A stretch of DNA of 7,414 nt from an uncultured Clostridia bacterium (lineage in GTDB: Bacteria; Bacillota_A; Clostridia; Oscillospirales; Ruminococcaceae). The stretch is taken from positions 1-7,414 of the forward strand of contig CAMVPV010000061.1 of NCBI GenBank assembly GCA_947169455.1, given 5' to 3'. The translations under genes and the position numbers were made by a program. The notes under the pieces are model-generated. The model did not search any database and was not told the DNA's origin. It saw only the letters and a program-made list of their open reading frames with translations. Shown piece after piece: positions 1-6,468 of the stretch; positions within the stretch are counted from its first letter, which is position 1, and every line of letters starts with the position of its first letter.

Positions 1-75
1 AACGGTGAGGTCGTCGCCATACAAATGGGCGATTATGTCGATGATCTTTACATTTTGCCAAGTCTGAAAGACTAA
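1..75 (+). CDS. 3' end of an unidentified protein (partial)
   Basis: Frame 1 is open from the window edge to a TAA at 73-75 and encodes 24 residues ending in DDLYILPSLKD. I do not recognise the family from so short a tail. Support for it being a real gene end is positional: an intrinsic terminator begins 31 bp after the stop, and the frame reads as normal amino acid sequence with no low-complexity content. The other two forward frames are closed by stops within the same stretch. It belongs to an upstream transcription unit separate from the dTMP kinase operon. Confidence 0.6.
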   Translation, partial: NGEVVAIQMGDYVDDLYILPSLKD

Positions 76-106
76 ACCTCTCCAAAAACCGAATAACATA
101 TTCACA

Positions 107-143
107 ATGACCCCCCGCACAAAAAAGCGGGGGTCATTTTTTT
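107..143 (+). terminator. Rho-independent terminator
   Basis: ATGACCCCCCGC (107-118) pairs with GCGGGGGTCAT (127-136 plus the first T). The stem is about 11 bp and GC-rich, with one extra C on the left side. It has an A-rich loop of about 8 nt and is followed directly by seven T residues (137-143). There is no matching A-run on the 5' side, so it should act only on + strand transcripts, ending the upstream gene. Confidence 0.92.
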
Positions 144-164
144 ATCAATACGGCAATATTGATG

Positions 165-193
165 TTGACTTGCAGAAAAAAAAATGTTATAAT
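165..193 (+). promoter_or_regulatory. Sigma-70-type promoter for the dTMP kinase operon
   Basis: TTGACT (165-170, five of six consensus bases) is followed by an exact 17-bp spacer containing an A-run and then TATAAT (188-193, six of six). Transcription would begin near 200, leaving a leader of about 24 nt that holds the GGAGGA ribosome site. It lies just after the terminator of the preceding gene, so it marks the start of a new transcription unit. This is close to the best possible housekeeping promoter and suggests constitutive expression; no operator-like repeat overlaps it. Confidence 0.88.
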
Positions 194-210
194 AGTGATA
201 TATGCAGCTT

Positions 211-216
211 GGAGGA
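211..216 (+). promoter_or_regulatory. Ribosome binding site deciding the kinase start
   Basis: GGAGGA lies 7 bp before the ATG at 224. The same frame is open back to an ATG at 107, but that codon sits inside the terminator stem and upstream of the promoter, so it cannot be the start. This Shine-Dalgarno site fixes the start at 224. Confidence 0.88.
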
Positions 217-223
217 CGGATAT

Positions 224-877
224 ATGTCATTTGTTGTTGTCGATGGGCTGGACGGCTTCGGAAAGACCACGCAGTTCGAGGCTTTAAGGTCGCATTACGG
301 CGAAAAGGATACCATATACATAAGCTTTCCGGATTACGAGCGCAGCTCATCTGTGCCCGTGAAAATGTACCTTAACGGAGAGATATCCTCCGACCCCGAC
401 GATATAAACGCTTACGCCGCATCGAGCTTCTATGCGGTCGATAGATACATCAGCTACCGCCAGGTGTGGGAAAAGTCCTACCGCGCCGGCAAAAATGTCA
501 TCGCAGGGAGATATGTCAGCTCCAATGCGATACACCAGATGGGCAAGCTGCCCGAGAGCGAGTGGGACTCGTTCCTCGCATGGCTGAATGATTACGAACA
601 TACCAAAATGGGACTTCCTGTCCCGGACAGGGTGATCTTTCTCGATATGCCCACCGAAACCGCGCAGAAACTGCTTTCCCGCCGCTACGGCGGAGATGAG
701 GAACGGAAGGATATCCACGAGAGCAAGCTGGGATATCTCATACGGTGCAGAAGATCGGCTCTTTATGCCGCAGAGAAATGCGGTTGGAGCATCATAGACT
801 GCGCGGATGAAAACGGTGAGCCGTACCCCATTGAAAACATCACGGAAAAACTGATAAGCATTATTGACGAATTGTGA
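224..877 (+). CDS. tmk: Thymidylate (dTMP) kinase family protein
   Basis: A protein of 217 aa, normal for cytosolic dTMP kinases, which convert dTMP to dTDP with ATP for dTTP synthesis. Residues 7-16 (DGLDGFGKTT) form the P-loop, with Lys14 and Thr15 as expected Walker A residues. FPDY (35-38) followed by a VKMYLNGE-like stretch (46-53) matches the usual nucleotide-binding region after strand 2. DRY (73-75) matches the conserved DR of the helix that faces the dTMP base. The second DR(Y/H) motif reads G95-R96-Y97, so its Asp is replaced by Gly while the phosphate-binding Arg remains. The lid region is SRRYGGDEERKDIHE (152-166). The start at 224 is set by GGAGGA at 211-216 and the promoter at 165-193. 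It is first in the operon; the next gene follows after 41 bp. Family assignment is firm, but the altered motif leaves open a changed activity or a paralogue role beside a canonical tmk elsewhere in the genome. Confidence 0.87.
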   Translation: MSFVVVDGLDGFGKTTQFEALRSHYGEKDTIYISFPDYERSSSVPVKMYLNGEISSDPDDINAYAASSFYAVDRYISYRQVWEKSYRAGKNVIAGRYVSSNAIHQMGKLPESEWDSFLAWLNDYEHTKMGLPVPDRVIFLDMPTETAQKLLSRRYGGDEERKDIHESKLGYLIRCRRSALYAAEKCGWSIIDCADENGEPYPIENITEKLISIIDEL

Positions 878-894
878 TATTCCCGGTATATAAT
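864..894 (+). promoter_or_regulatory. Possible internal promoter before the DJ-1 gene
   Basis: TTGACG (864-869) inside the last codons of the kinase gene is followed by an overlapping TATATA (887-892, 17-bp spacer) and TATAAT (889-894, 19-bp spacer). Transcription would start near 900, just before the AAGGAAA ribosome site. The pieces match sigma-70 consensus, but the preferred spacing and the best -10 hexamer do not coincide, so strength is uncertain. Confidence 0.42.
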
Positions 895-918
895 CAATAA
901 CGAAAGGAAACAATAGCT

Positions 919-1461
919 ATGATATATCTTTTTCTTGCAGAAGGCTTTGAAGAGACCGAAGCGATAACCCCCGCAGACATCCTCCGCAGATGCGGCAAGG
1001 AGCTCCGCACAGTGGGCGTGGGCGGCAAAACGATAGTTTCCTCCCACGGTTTCCCGATAGTGTGCGATATGACCGACGACGAAATATCGCTCGATGATGC
1101 ACTTGAAATGGTCATTCTCCCGGGCGGCAAGAAAGGCACCGAAAATCTCGAAGCCTCCGGAACAGTCGGCAAGGCTCTGGAATTCTGCCGCGACAACGGC
1201 CGCTATATCGCAGCTATCTGTGCCGCTCCGAGCATACTCGGACACCGCGGTATGCTCGTGGGGAAGAAGGCTGTCTGCTACAAGGGCTTTGAGCCCGAGC
1301 TCAGCGGCGCGGAGGTGCTTGACTGCCCTGCTGTCGGAAAGATCATCACCGCCAGAGGTGCGGGAGCATCGGTCGAATTCGGACTGAAGATCGTTGAAGC
1401 GCTCATCTCACCCGAAAGATCGGCAGAAATAGCCGCACAGATACTCTTTGCCGGAAACTGA
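919..1461 (+). CDS. DJ-1/PfpI (ThiJ/YajL) family protein
   Basis: A 180-aa single-domain protein, the usual length for the DJ-1 subfamily. The N-terminus LAEGFEETEA (6-15) carries Glu14, equivalent to Glu18 of human DJ-1. The nucleophile elbow IAAICAAPSIL (97-107) places Cys101 at the position of DJ-1 Cys106. VILPGG (65-70) and TARGAGASVEFGLKIVEAL (144-162) are further family signatures. The position of DJ-1 His126 appears to be Tyr121, as I recall for many Firmicute members. Members of this family have been linked to oxidative-stress protection and glyoxal/protein-glycation handling, but the exact activity is disputed and cannot be settled from sequence; old annotations as a thiazole biosynthesis enzyme (ThiJ) are not supported by the motifs. 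The start is backed by AAGGAAA about 8 bp before the ATG. The stop at 1461 is one base before the next gene's ATG, so the two are probably translationally coupled. Confidence 0.92.
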   Translation: MIYLFLAEGFEETEAITPADILRRCGKELRTVGVGGKTIVSSHGFPIVCDMTDDEISLDDALEMVILPGGKKGTENLEASGTVGKALEFCRDNGRYIAAICAAPSILGHRGMLVGKKAVCYKGFEPELSGAEVLDCPAVGKIITARGAGASVEFGLKIVEALISPERSAEIAAQILFAGN

Positions 1462-1462
1462 A

Positions 1463-2041
1463 ATGGATCTGCGCATCTACAAGAAGGAACTGCGCAGCCG
1501 GTTCAGAAAGCTGCGCTCTGAGACCGACGCCGAAACAAAGCGCGTCCGGGATGAAAAAATATTCGCGAGGGTGATATCCTCGCGCAGCTACCGCAGCTGC
1601 ACCACCCTGCTGACCTATGTATCCACAGATATCGAAGTAGATACAAAAAAGCTGATATCGCGGGCGCTGCAGGACGGCAAGACCGTCGCGGTGCCGAAAT
1701 GCACAGACAAGCGCGGTACTATGCTGTTCTACGTGATAAACGGCTTCGGTGACCTTGAAGTGAGCACGTACTCGCTGCTTGAACCGAAAACGGATATCTG
1801 CCCCGAACTTACTGATATTGAAAACTCGCTCTGTATAGTGCCCGGGCTCGTGTTTGATATGAACGGCTACCGCCTCGGCTACGGCGGCGGCTATTACGAC
1901 AGATTCCTGTCCGCACACCCCGGTATGCACAAAATGGGCATCTGCTACTGCTGCTGCACCGTACAGAAGCTTATACCGGGCTATTACGATTCTCCCGTAA
2001 ATTCGCTCGCAACAGAAAAATATATGAGAACATTCCCGTAA
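1463..2041 (+). CDS. 5-formyltetrahydrofolate cyclo-ligase (MTHFS)
   Basis: A 192-aa cytosolic enzyme that uses ATP to convert 5-formyl-THF to 5,10-methenyl-THF, returning a stored folate to one-carbon metabolism. The N-terminal basic helix MDLRIYKKELRSRFRKLR (1-18) is typical and supplies ATP-contacting basic residues. The core signature runs from VPGLVFDMNGYRLGYG to GGYYDRFL (126-149), the glycine-rich GYGGGYYD loop being diagnostic. The C-terminal segment with the D-x-P-V then T-E-K pattern (176-186) is also present. ATG 1463 is preferred over an in-frame TTG at 1448: it gives the typical family N-terminus and has a weak GGA 7 bp upstream, while the TTG has no ribosome site. Only one base separates it from the DJ-1 stop. 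A cysteine cluster, C-Y-C-C-C at 161-165, is unusual. With the kinase two genes upstream, this gives the operon two thymidylate/folate-linked functions. Confidence 0.92.
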   Translation: MDLRIYKKELRSRFRKLRSETDAETKRVRDEKIFARVISSRSYRSCTTLLTYVSTDIEVDTKKLISRALQDGKTVAVPKCTDKRGTMLFYVINGFGDLEVSTYSLLEPKTDICPELTDIENSLCIVPGLVFDMNGYRLGYGGGYYDRFLSAHPGMHKMGICYCCCTVQKLIPGYYDSPVNSLATEKYMRTFP

Positions 2042-2051
2042 CAAGTCAAAC

Positions 2052-2056
2052 GGAGG
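2052..2056 (+). promoter_or_regulatory. Strong ribosome binding site for mltG
   Basis: GGAGG lies 5 bp before the ATG at 2062, in the 20-bp gap after the cyclo-ligase stop. It is among the strongest Shine-Dalgarno sites in the operon, suggesting independent and efficient initiation on mltG. Confidence 0.8.
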
Positions 2057-2061
2057 ATAAG

Positions 2062-3762
2062 ATGGACGAAAGAGAAAAGATAGAAAACGAAGATCCGGAC
2101 GGCGGCTCCGATAATAACGATGCCGACATCGAGGAGCTCCGCAAGCTGATAATGTCCGGCACAGGCAAAAAGCGCGAAAAGCGCCTTGCCGCAATGAAAG
2201 CACAGCAGGCTCTAGAAGCGGCGCCCGAACCGCCCTCTGTGATACCTGAACCTGATGCCGAAGCCGTTATTCCCGACAGTGATATAGATATGGATATCAA
2301 TGTCGATGATATCATTGCCGGAGCACAGCCCGCCAAAGAGACCCCGGATGATACTGCGGAGGGAACTCCCGCAGAGGAAGAAGCTCCGGGTATCATGCCG
2401 GATATAATCCTGCCCGGCGTATATGGAGAGATCGAGGAAGAAAAGCAGCCGGAGCCGGAAGAGGAAGAAGAGATAACGGAATATCCGGATGAAAGCGATG
2501 AGTATTACGATAATATCCCCGATGAAGAAATGACCGACGAGGAATACGCCGACAGCTTCGACTATTCGGATATGTACCGCGAGCTTGAACGCAGCCGCAG
2601 GAAAAAGCGCCGTTCCAAAAACAAGGGCAAGCTGGTGTTCGGGCTCATCCTCACCATGTTCATAATATGCATATCGATATTCATAGCGGTATTCGTCATA
2701 AGGGCAGCCCGTGACATCACCGGCATAGACCGCGACGAAGGACAGGTCGTCATTGAGATACCCGAAAACAGCACCGCCGCCGATATCGCAGCGATACTCT
2801 ATGAGGAAGGCGTCATCGGCGATGAAAAGCTGTTCATCATGTTCTCCCGCACAAAGGACGCCGACGCCGGATATATAGCCGGCAGCCACGTACTTTCGAG
2901 AAATATGCCCTACGATGCTATCATTGAAGCGCTGCAGCGCACCGAGGAGACCGAGGAACGCGAAACCATCGATGTCACGTTCCCCGAGGGCATAAGTCTC
3001 TATGACGCTGCCAGAAAGCTCGAGGAAAGCGGTGTATGTGAAGCCGACAGGTTCATCTACATTTTCAATTCATCGTCATTCGGCTTCGATTTCGAGAAGA
3101 AGGTCAGCCCCAGCCCCGATAAATTCTGCAAAATGGAGGGGTACTTCTTCCCCGATACATACAGCTTCTATATCGACGAGGAGCCGGAGGCAGTCACCAA
3201 GAAGATCTACCGCAATTTCGAGAATAAGATAACCCCCGATCTCTACGGAAGGATGAGTGACCTCGGATTGTCGCTCGAAGACACTATCACGCTCGCTTCG
3301 ATGATACAGGCAGAGGGCAACAATCCCAGGGATATGAAGAAGATATCCTCCGTATTCCACAACAGGCTGAAAAGCAAGGATCTCCCGAAGCTCCAGTCCG
3401 ACCCGACCACGAAGTACGTCGAAGAGGTCATCAAACCGAACATCGAAGTGCCGAACGAGAAGATGTACACCGACTACGATACCTACAAGAGCGAAGGGCT
3501 TCCGCCGGGAGCGATATGCAATCCCGGCATAGATGCGATCAAGGCTGCGCTCTATCCGGATGAGACAAATTACTATTACTTCTGTGCCAATATCGATACA
3601 GGAGAGGTATTCTATGCGGAGACACTCGAAGAACACGAGGATAACCTCATAGAAGCGGGTATCGTTAAGGGAACACCCAAAAACGAGAAGAAGAAAAAGA
3701 AGAAGTCCGGAGAAAACGCCGAAGGAGCAGATGATACTGCATCCGGAGAAACAGAAGAGTAA
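2062..3762 (+). CDS. mltG: Endolytic murein transglycosylase MltG (YceG-like)
   Basis: A 566-aa membrane-anchored enzyme that cleaves nascent glycan strands in peptidoglycan and so helps set strand length during wall growth. Residues 1-178 are a predicted cytoplasmic, very acidic and disordered tail (27 Asp/Glu among residues 121-180). A basic stop-transfer patch RRKKRRSKNKGK (179-190) is followed by one transmembrane segment (191-213), putting the rest outside. About 228-300 resembles the LysM-like subdomain (IEIPENSTAADIAAILYEEG at 231-250). The catalytic YceG domain spans about 300-535, with EGYFFPDTYSF (359-369), the LASMIQAEGNN motif holding the probable catalytic Glu418 (411-421), VFHNRL (431-436), LQSDPTT (444-450) and the EGLPPGAICNPG motif (478-489). 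The C-terminus ends in a tail with six Lys in a row (543-548). Typical bacterial MltG is about 330-380 aa; the excess here is the N-terminal extension and the tail. The next gene follows after 8 bp. Confidence 0.95.
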   Translation: MDEREKIENEDPDGGSDNNDADIEELRKLIMSGTGKKREKRLAAMKAQQALEAAPEPPSVIPEPDAEAVIPDSDIDMDINVDDIIAGAQPAKETPDDTAEGTPAEEEAPGIMPDIILPGVYGEIEEEKQPEPEEEEEITEYPDESDEYYDNIPDEEMTDEEYADSFDYSDMYRELERSRRKKRRSKNKGKLVFGLILTMFIICISIFIAVFVIRAARDITGIDRDEGQVVIEIPENSTAADIAAILYEEGVIGDEKLFIMFSRTKDADAGYIAGSHVLSRNMPYDAIIEALQRTEETEERETIDVTFPEGISLYDAARKLEESGVCEADRFIYIFNSSSFGFDFEKKVSPSPDKFCKMEGYFFPDTYSFYIDEEPEAVTKKIYRNFENKITPDLYGRMSDLGLSLEDTITLASMIQAEGNNPRDMKKISSVFHNRLKSKDLPKLQSDPTTKYVEEVIKPNIEVPNEKMYTDYDTYKSEGLPPGAICNPGIDAIKAALYPDETNYYYFCANIDTGEVFYAETLEEHEDNLIEAGIVKGTPKNEKKKKKKSGENAEGADDTASGETEE

Positions 3763-3770
3763 TCGATAGA

Positions 3771-5009
3771 ATGAACAATATTTTTGATAATACGGAAGTC
3801 CTCGCGCCTGCGGGCGATGAGGAAAGGTTCCGCGCAGCGCTTGATTTCGGCGCAGATGCGATATATCTCGGGCGTGAGACATTCGGCATGAGATCCGGTC
3901 CGAAGAATTTCACATACGACGGGCTGAAAAACGCCGTCACGGCGGCGCACGCAAAGGGCGTGAAGGTCTATCTCACCTGCAATACCCTGCCGCGCAATCA
4001 TGAGATACCCGAATTCCGCGAATTCATGGAGGAAGCCGCCGACTGCAGGGTAGATGCGGTCATCGCCGCCGATCTCGGCTTGCTTTCGCTGATAAAGGAA
4101 TATACCCCCGATATGGAGATCCATATGTCCACGCAGACGGGCATCGTGAACTATGCCTCAGCGCGTGAGCTTTACTCGATGGGCGCAAAGCGCGTGGTGC
4201 TCGCGCGCGAGCTCTCCCTTGATGAGATCGCCGAGATACGCGCAAAGACACCATCCGATCTCGATATTGAGGTATTCGTGCACGGCGCCATGTGTATGTC
4301 CTTTTCGGGCAGGTGTCTGCTGAGCCAGTACCTCACCAACCGCGACCCCAACCGCGGAGAATGTGCACAGCCCTGCCGCTGGGGATACTATCTCATGGAG
4401 GAGAAGCGCGAAGGACAGTACTTTCCCGTATTTGAGGACGAGAAAGGCACGTATATCCTCAATTCAAAGGATATGTGCATGATAGACCATATCGCCAACG
4501 TCGTCAAGGCAGGTGCCATGAGCCTCAAGATCGAGGGACGCGCTAAATCCGCATACTATGTCTCGGTGATAACGAACGCCTACCGCATGGCTGTCGATAT
4601 GCTGAAAAACGACCCTTCCGCAAAGATACCGGACTGGCTGCATGATGAGGTGTTCAAGGTGAGCCACCGCAGCTACTGCACGGGATTTTTCTACGGCGTA
4701 CCCGAGAACAGCCAGTATTACGCCGACAGCGGATATATACGCGAATACGATGCTGCCGCAGTTGTGGAGGAATGCCGCGGCGGCAGACTTTACTGCGTTC
4801 AGCGGAACAAATTCCTCGCGGGCGACAAGGCGGAACTGCTCTGCCCCGGCAGGAAGTTCACTGAATTCACAGCGGAAGATCTCCGCGACGAGAACGGCGA
4901 GCCGATAGAAAACGTATGTCACGCAGCAATGAGATTTTCCATGCTCTCTCCCCTGCCCGACGGCGAAGTACATCCCAATTCGATAATACGCACACCAAAA
5001 ATACAATAA
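3771..5009 (+). CDS. U32 family protein, probable tRNA-U34 hydroxylase (TrhP/YrrO-like)
   Basis: A 412-aa protein of the U32 family, long annotated as peptidases but with characterised members (TrhP/YegQ, RlhA, UbiU) being Fe-S-dependent hydroxylases of RNA or ubiquinone precursors. The N-terminus VLAPAGDEERFRAALDFGAD (10-29) and IYLG (31-34) are the family TIM-barrel start. The U32 signature E-x-F-x2-G-[SA]-x-C-x4-G-x-C-x-L-S is matched exactly at 167-185. Cys175, Cys182, Cys198 (or Cys202 in the ECAQPCRW stretch) and Cys236 (in NSKDMC) fit the four cluster ligands of the hydroxylases. SLKIEGRAKSAYYV (251-264) is another core motif. By family, TrhP uses prephenate to make 5-hydroxyuridine at tRNA position 34. 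Adjacency to mltG parallels B. subtilis yrrL and yrrN/yrrO, which favours the tRNA role over a collagenase role. The start has only a weak GAAGAG upstream within the mltG end, suggesting translational coupling. Confidence 0.87.
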   Translation: MNNIFDNTEVLAPAGDEERFRAALDFGADAIYLGRETFGMRSGPKNFTYDGLKNAVTAAHAKGVKVYLTCNTLPRNHEIPEFREFMEEAADCRVDAVIAADLGLLSLIKEYTPDMEIHMSTQTGIVNYASARELYSMGAKRVVLARELSLDEIAEIRAKTPSDLDIEVFVHGAMCMSFSGRCLLSQYLTNRDPNRGECAQPCRWGYYLMEEKREGQYFPVFEDEKGTYILNSKDMCMIDHIANVVKAGAMSLKIEGRAKSAYYVSVITNAYRMAVDMLKNDPSAKIPDWLHDEVFKVSHRSYCTGFFYGVPENSQYYADSGYIREYDAAAVVEECRGGRLYCVQRNKFLAGDKAELLCPGRKFTEFTAEDLRDENGEPIENVCHAAMRFSMLSPLPDGEVHPNSIIRTPKIQ

Positions 5010-5013
5010 ATCT

Positions 5014-5017
5014 GGAG
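5014..5017 (+). promoter_or_regulatory. Ribosome binding site supporting a TTG start
   Basis: GGAG sits 8 bp before the TTG at 5026, in the 16-bp gap after the U32 stop. It is the only well-placed Shine-Dalgarno site for the acyltransferase frame near the N-terminal homology and decides the unusual start codon. Confidence 0.75.
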
Positions 5018-5025
5018 TCAGTAAA

Positions 5026-6423
5026 TTGGTTTTTTCCGATCTTATTTTCATATATCTGTTTCTGCCGGTATGCCTTCTTTGCTATAATATTTCCGGCAAC
5101 ATCCCCTTCCGCAATACGATACTCGTACTATTTTCGTTCCTTTTCTACTCCTTCGGAGAGCCGGTGTGGGTGGTGCTGCTGCTGGTAAGCTCGCTCACCG
5201 ACTACTGCTGCGGACTGTTCATCGAAAAGCACCGCGAAGAAAAAAAAGCCGTGCTGGGGCTTATCACCTCACTGGTGATAAATCTCAGCCTGCTTTTTGT
5301 TTTCAAATACAGCGGATTTGTCATCGGCGAGATAAATTCCATTGCGGGTACGAATTTTGCCGTTCCCGCCATACGCATATCATTTTATACTTTCCAGACG
5401 ATCTCCTATACCGCTGATGTCTATCGGAAAAAAGCCGAAGCACAGCACAATTTTCTTGATTTCCTGCTGTTCGTTTCAATGTTCTTCCAGCTTGTGGCAG
5501 GTCCCGTCGTCCGATATACCGATATTTCCGCACAGATAACCGAACGCAGGGTCTCTGCCGATGATATCAGCGCGGGAATATACCGCTTCATAGCGGGTCT
5601 CGGCAAAAAGGTGCTCATAGCAAACGTGACCGGCGAGATCACCGCCGCTACGATAGAATCGGGCGAGCCCGCATCGGTGCTTGCTGCATGGACGGGAGCG
5701 GTCATGTTCGCCTTGCAGATCTATTTCGATTTTTCTGGCTATTCCGATATGGCGATAGGTCTGGGGATGATATTCGGTTTCCGTTTTCCCGAAAACTTCA
5801 ATTACCCGTATATATCGCGCTCCGCATCGGAATTCTGGCGGCGGTGGCATATATCCCTCGGAACGTTCTTCCGCGACTACGTCTATATCCCTATGGGCGG
5901 AAACAGAAGGCATCAGATACTGAACATCGCGGTGGTATGGTTCCTCACTGGACTGTGGCACGGCGCCTCATGGAATTTTATCCTCTGGGGACTTTATTTC
6001 GGAGTGCTCGTAGGCATCGAAAAGCTGTTCCTCGGCAAGGTGCTCGAAAAACTGCCCGTCCTCTCGAATATCTATCTGATAGCGGCTGTGCTTTTCGGGT
6101 GGCTGCTGTTCTACTTTGAGGATATGGGCAAAATGGCAGGCTGTCTGTCCGCAATGACAGGCACAGGCGGCGTTGAGCTTACCGACAGCATAACGGTATC
6201 GATGCTGAAAAACAACCTCTATGTTATAATAGCCGCGGTCGTGCTGTGCTGTCCGATATACAGGATCATCTCGGAAAAGCTGATAAAGGCAGAGGATAAC
6301 TCCGCCGCAGTCTGCACACTGGTCACAGCCGTAAAAATACTGTTCTTTGCGGCTGTGTTGGCGGTATCTTCGATAATGCTCGTCAAGCAGTCGTATAATC
6401 CGTTCCTCTATTTCAGATATTGA
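5026..6423 (+). CDS. MBOAT family membrane O-acyltransferase (AlgI/DltB/PatA-like)
   Basis: A 465-aa multi-pass membrane protein with roughly 9-11 hydrophobic segments, typical length for the bacterial AlgI-like MBOAT group, which moves acyl (usually acetyl) groups onto envelope polysaccharides or wall polymers. Motifs in order: FYTFQTISYTADVYR (120-134), FFQLVAGPVVRY (153-164), DFSGYSDMAIGLG (235-247), NFNYPYISRSASEFWRRWHI (257-276) continuing to RDYVYIPMGGNR (283-294), and LTGLWHGASWNFILWG (307-322). His312 in WHGASWNF is the expected catalytic His; His275 in WRRWHISL is the second conserved His. The C-terminus QSYNPFLYFRY is typical. The start is TTG at 5026: it yields MVFSDLIFIYLFLP, matching the usual M-V-F-S N-terminus, and has GGAG 8 bp upstream. 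It lies 16 bp after the U32 gene. The acceptor cannot be told from sequence. No SGNH/DHHW (AlgJ-like) partner gene, commonly adjacent, is visible in the window. Confidence 0.94.
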   Translation: MVFSDLIFIYLFLPVCLLCYNISGNIPFRNTILVLFSFLFYSFGEPVWVVLLLVSSLTDYCCGLFIEKHREEKKAVLGLITSLVINLSLLFVFKYSGFVIGEINSIAGTNFAVPAIRISFYTFQTISYTADVYRKKAEAQHNFLDFLLFVSMFFQLVAGPVVRYTDISAQITERRVSADDISAGIYRFIAGLGKKVLIANVTGEITAATIESGEPASVLAAWTGAVMFALQIYFDFSGYSDMAIGLGMIFGFRFPENFNYPYISRSASEFWRRWHISLGTFFRDYVYIPMGGNRRHQILNIAVVWFLTGLWHGASWNFILWGLYFGVLVGIEKLFLGKVLEKLPVLSNIYLIAAVLFGWLLFYFEDMGKMAGCLSAMTGTGGVELTDSITVSMLKNNLYVIIAAVVLCCPIYRIISEKLIKAEDNSAAVCTLVTAVKILFFAAVLAVSSIMLVKQSYNPFLYFRY

Positions 6424-6468
6424 TACCGGAGCGATCAACAGTTCATTTTTTGGCACAGGAGCGCTGCA

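Noticed and set aside
107..223. N-terminal extension of the dTMP kinase frame from an ATG at 107
   Set aside because: The ATG lies in the terminator stem and upstream of the promoter; the extra 39 residues have no family match and the ribosome site points to 224.
1448..1462. TTG at 1448 as the start of the folate cyclo-ligase
   Set aside because: It overlaps the DJ-1 end, has no ribosome site, and adds five residues before the typical family N-terminus at ATG 1463.
1403..2203. 266-codon open frame on the minus strand
   Set aside because: It lies opposite the cyclo-ligase and mltG start, reads as Arg/Cys-rich sequence without any motif, and follows from the codon use of the + strand genes.
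2278..2320. GATAT-rich run in mltG as a DNA repeat or binding array
   Set aside because: It encodes an Asp/Ile-rich part of the disordered acidic tail and is explained by codon choice for that peptide.
3688..3705. A/G-rich run near the mltG end as a programmed frameshift site
   Set aside because: The zero frame continues to a sensible stop 8 bp before the next gene, and neither shifted frame gives a recognisable product.
3076..3882. 268-codon open frame on the minus strand
   Set aside because: It is antisense to the mltG catalytic region and the U32 start, spans a gene boundary, and shows no recognisable domain.
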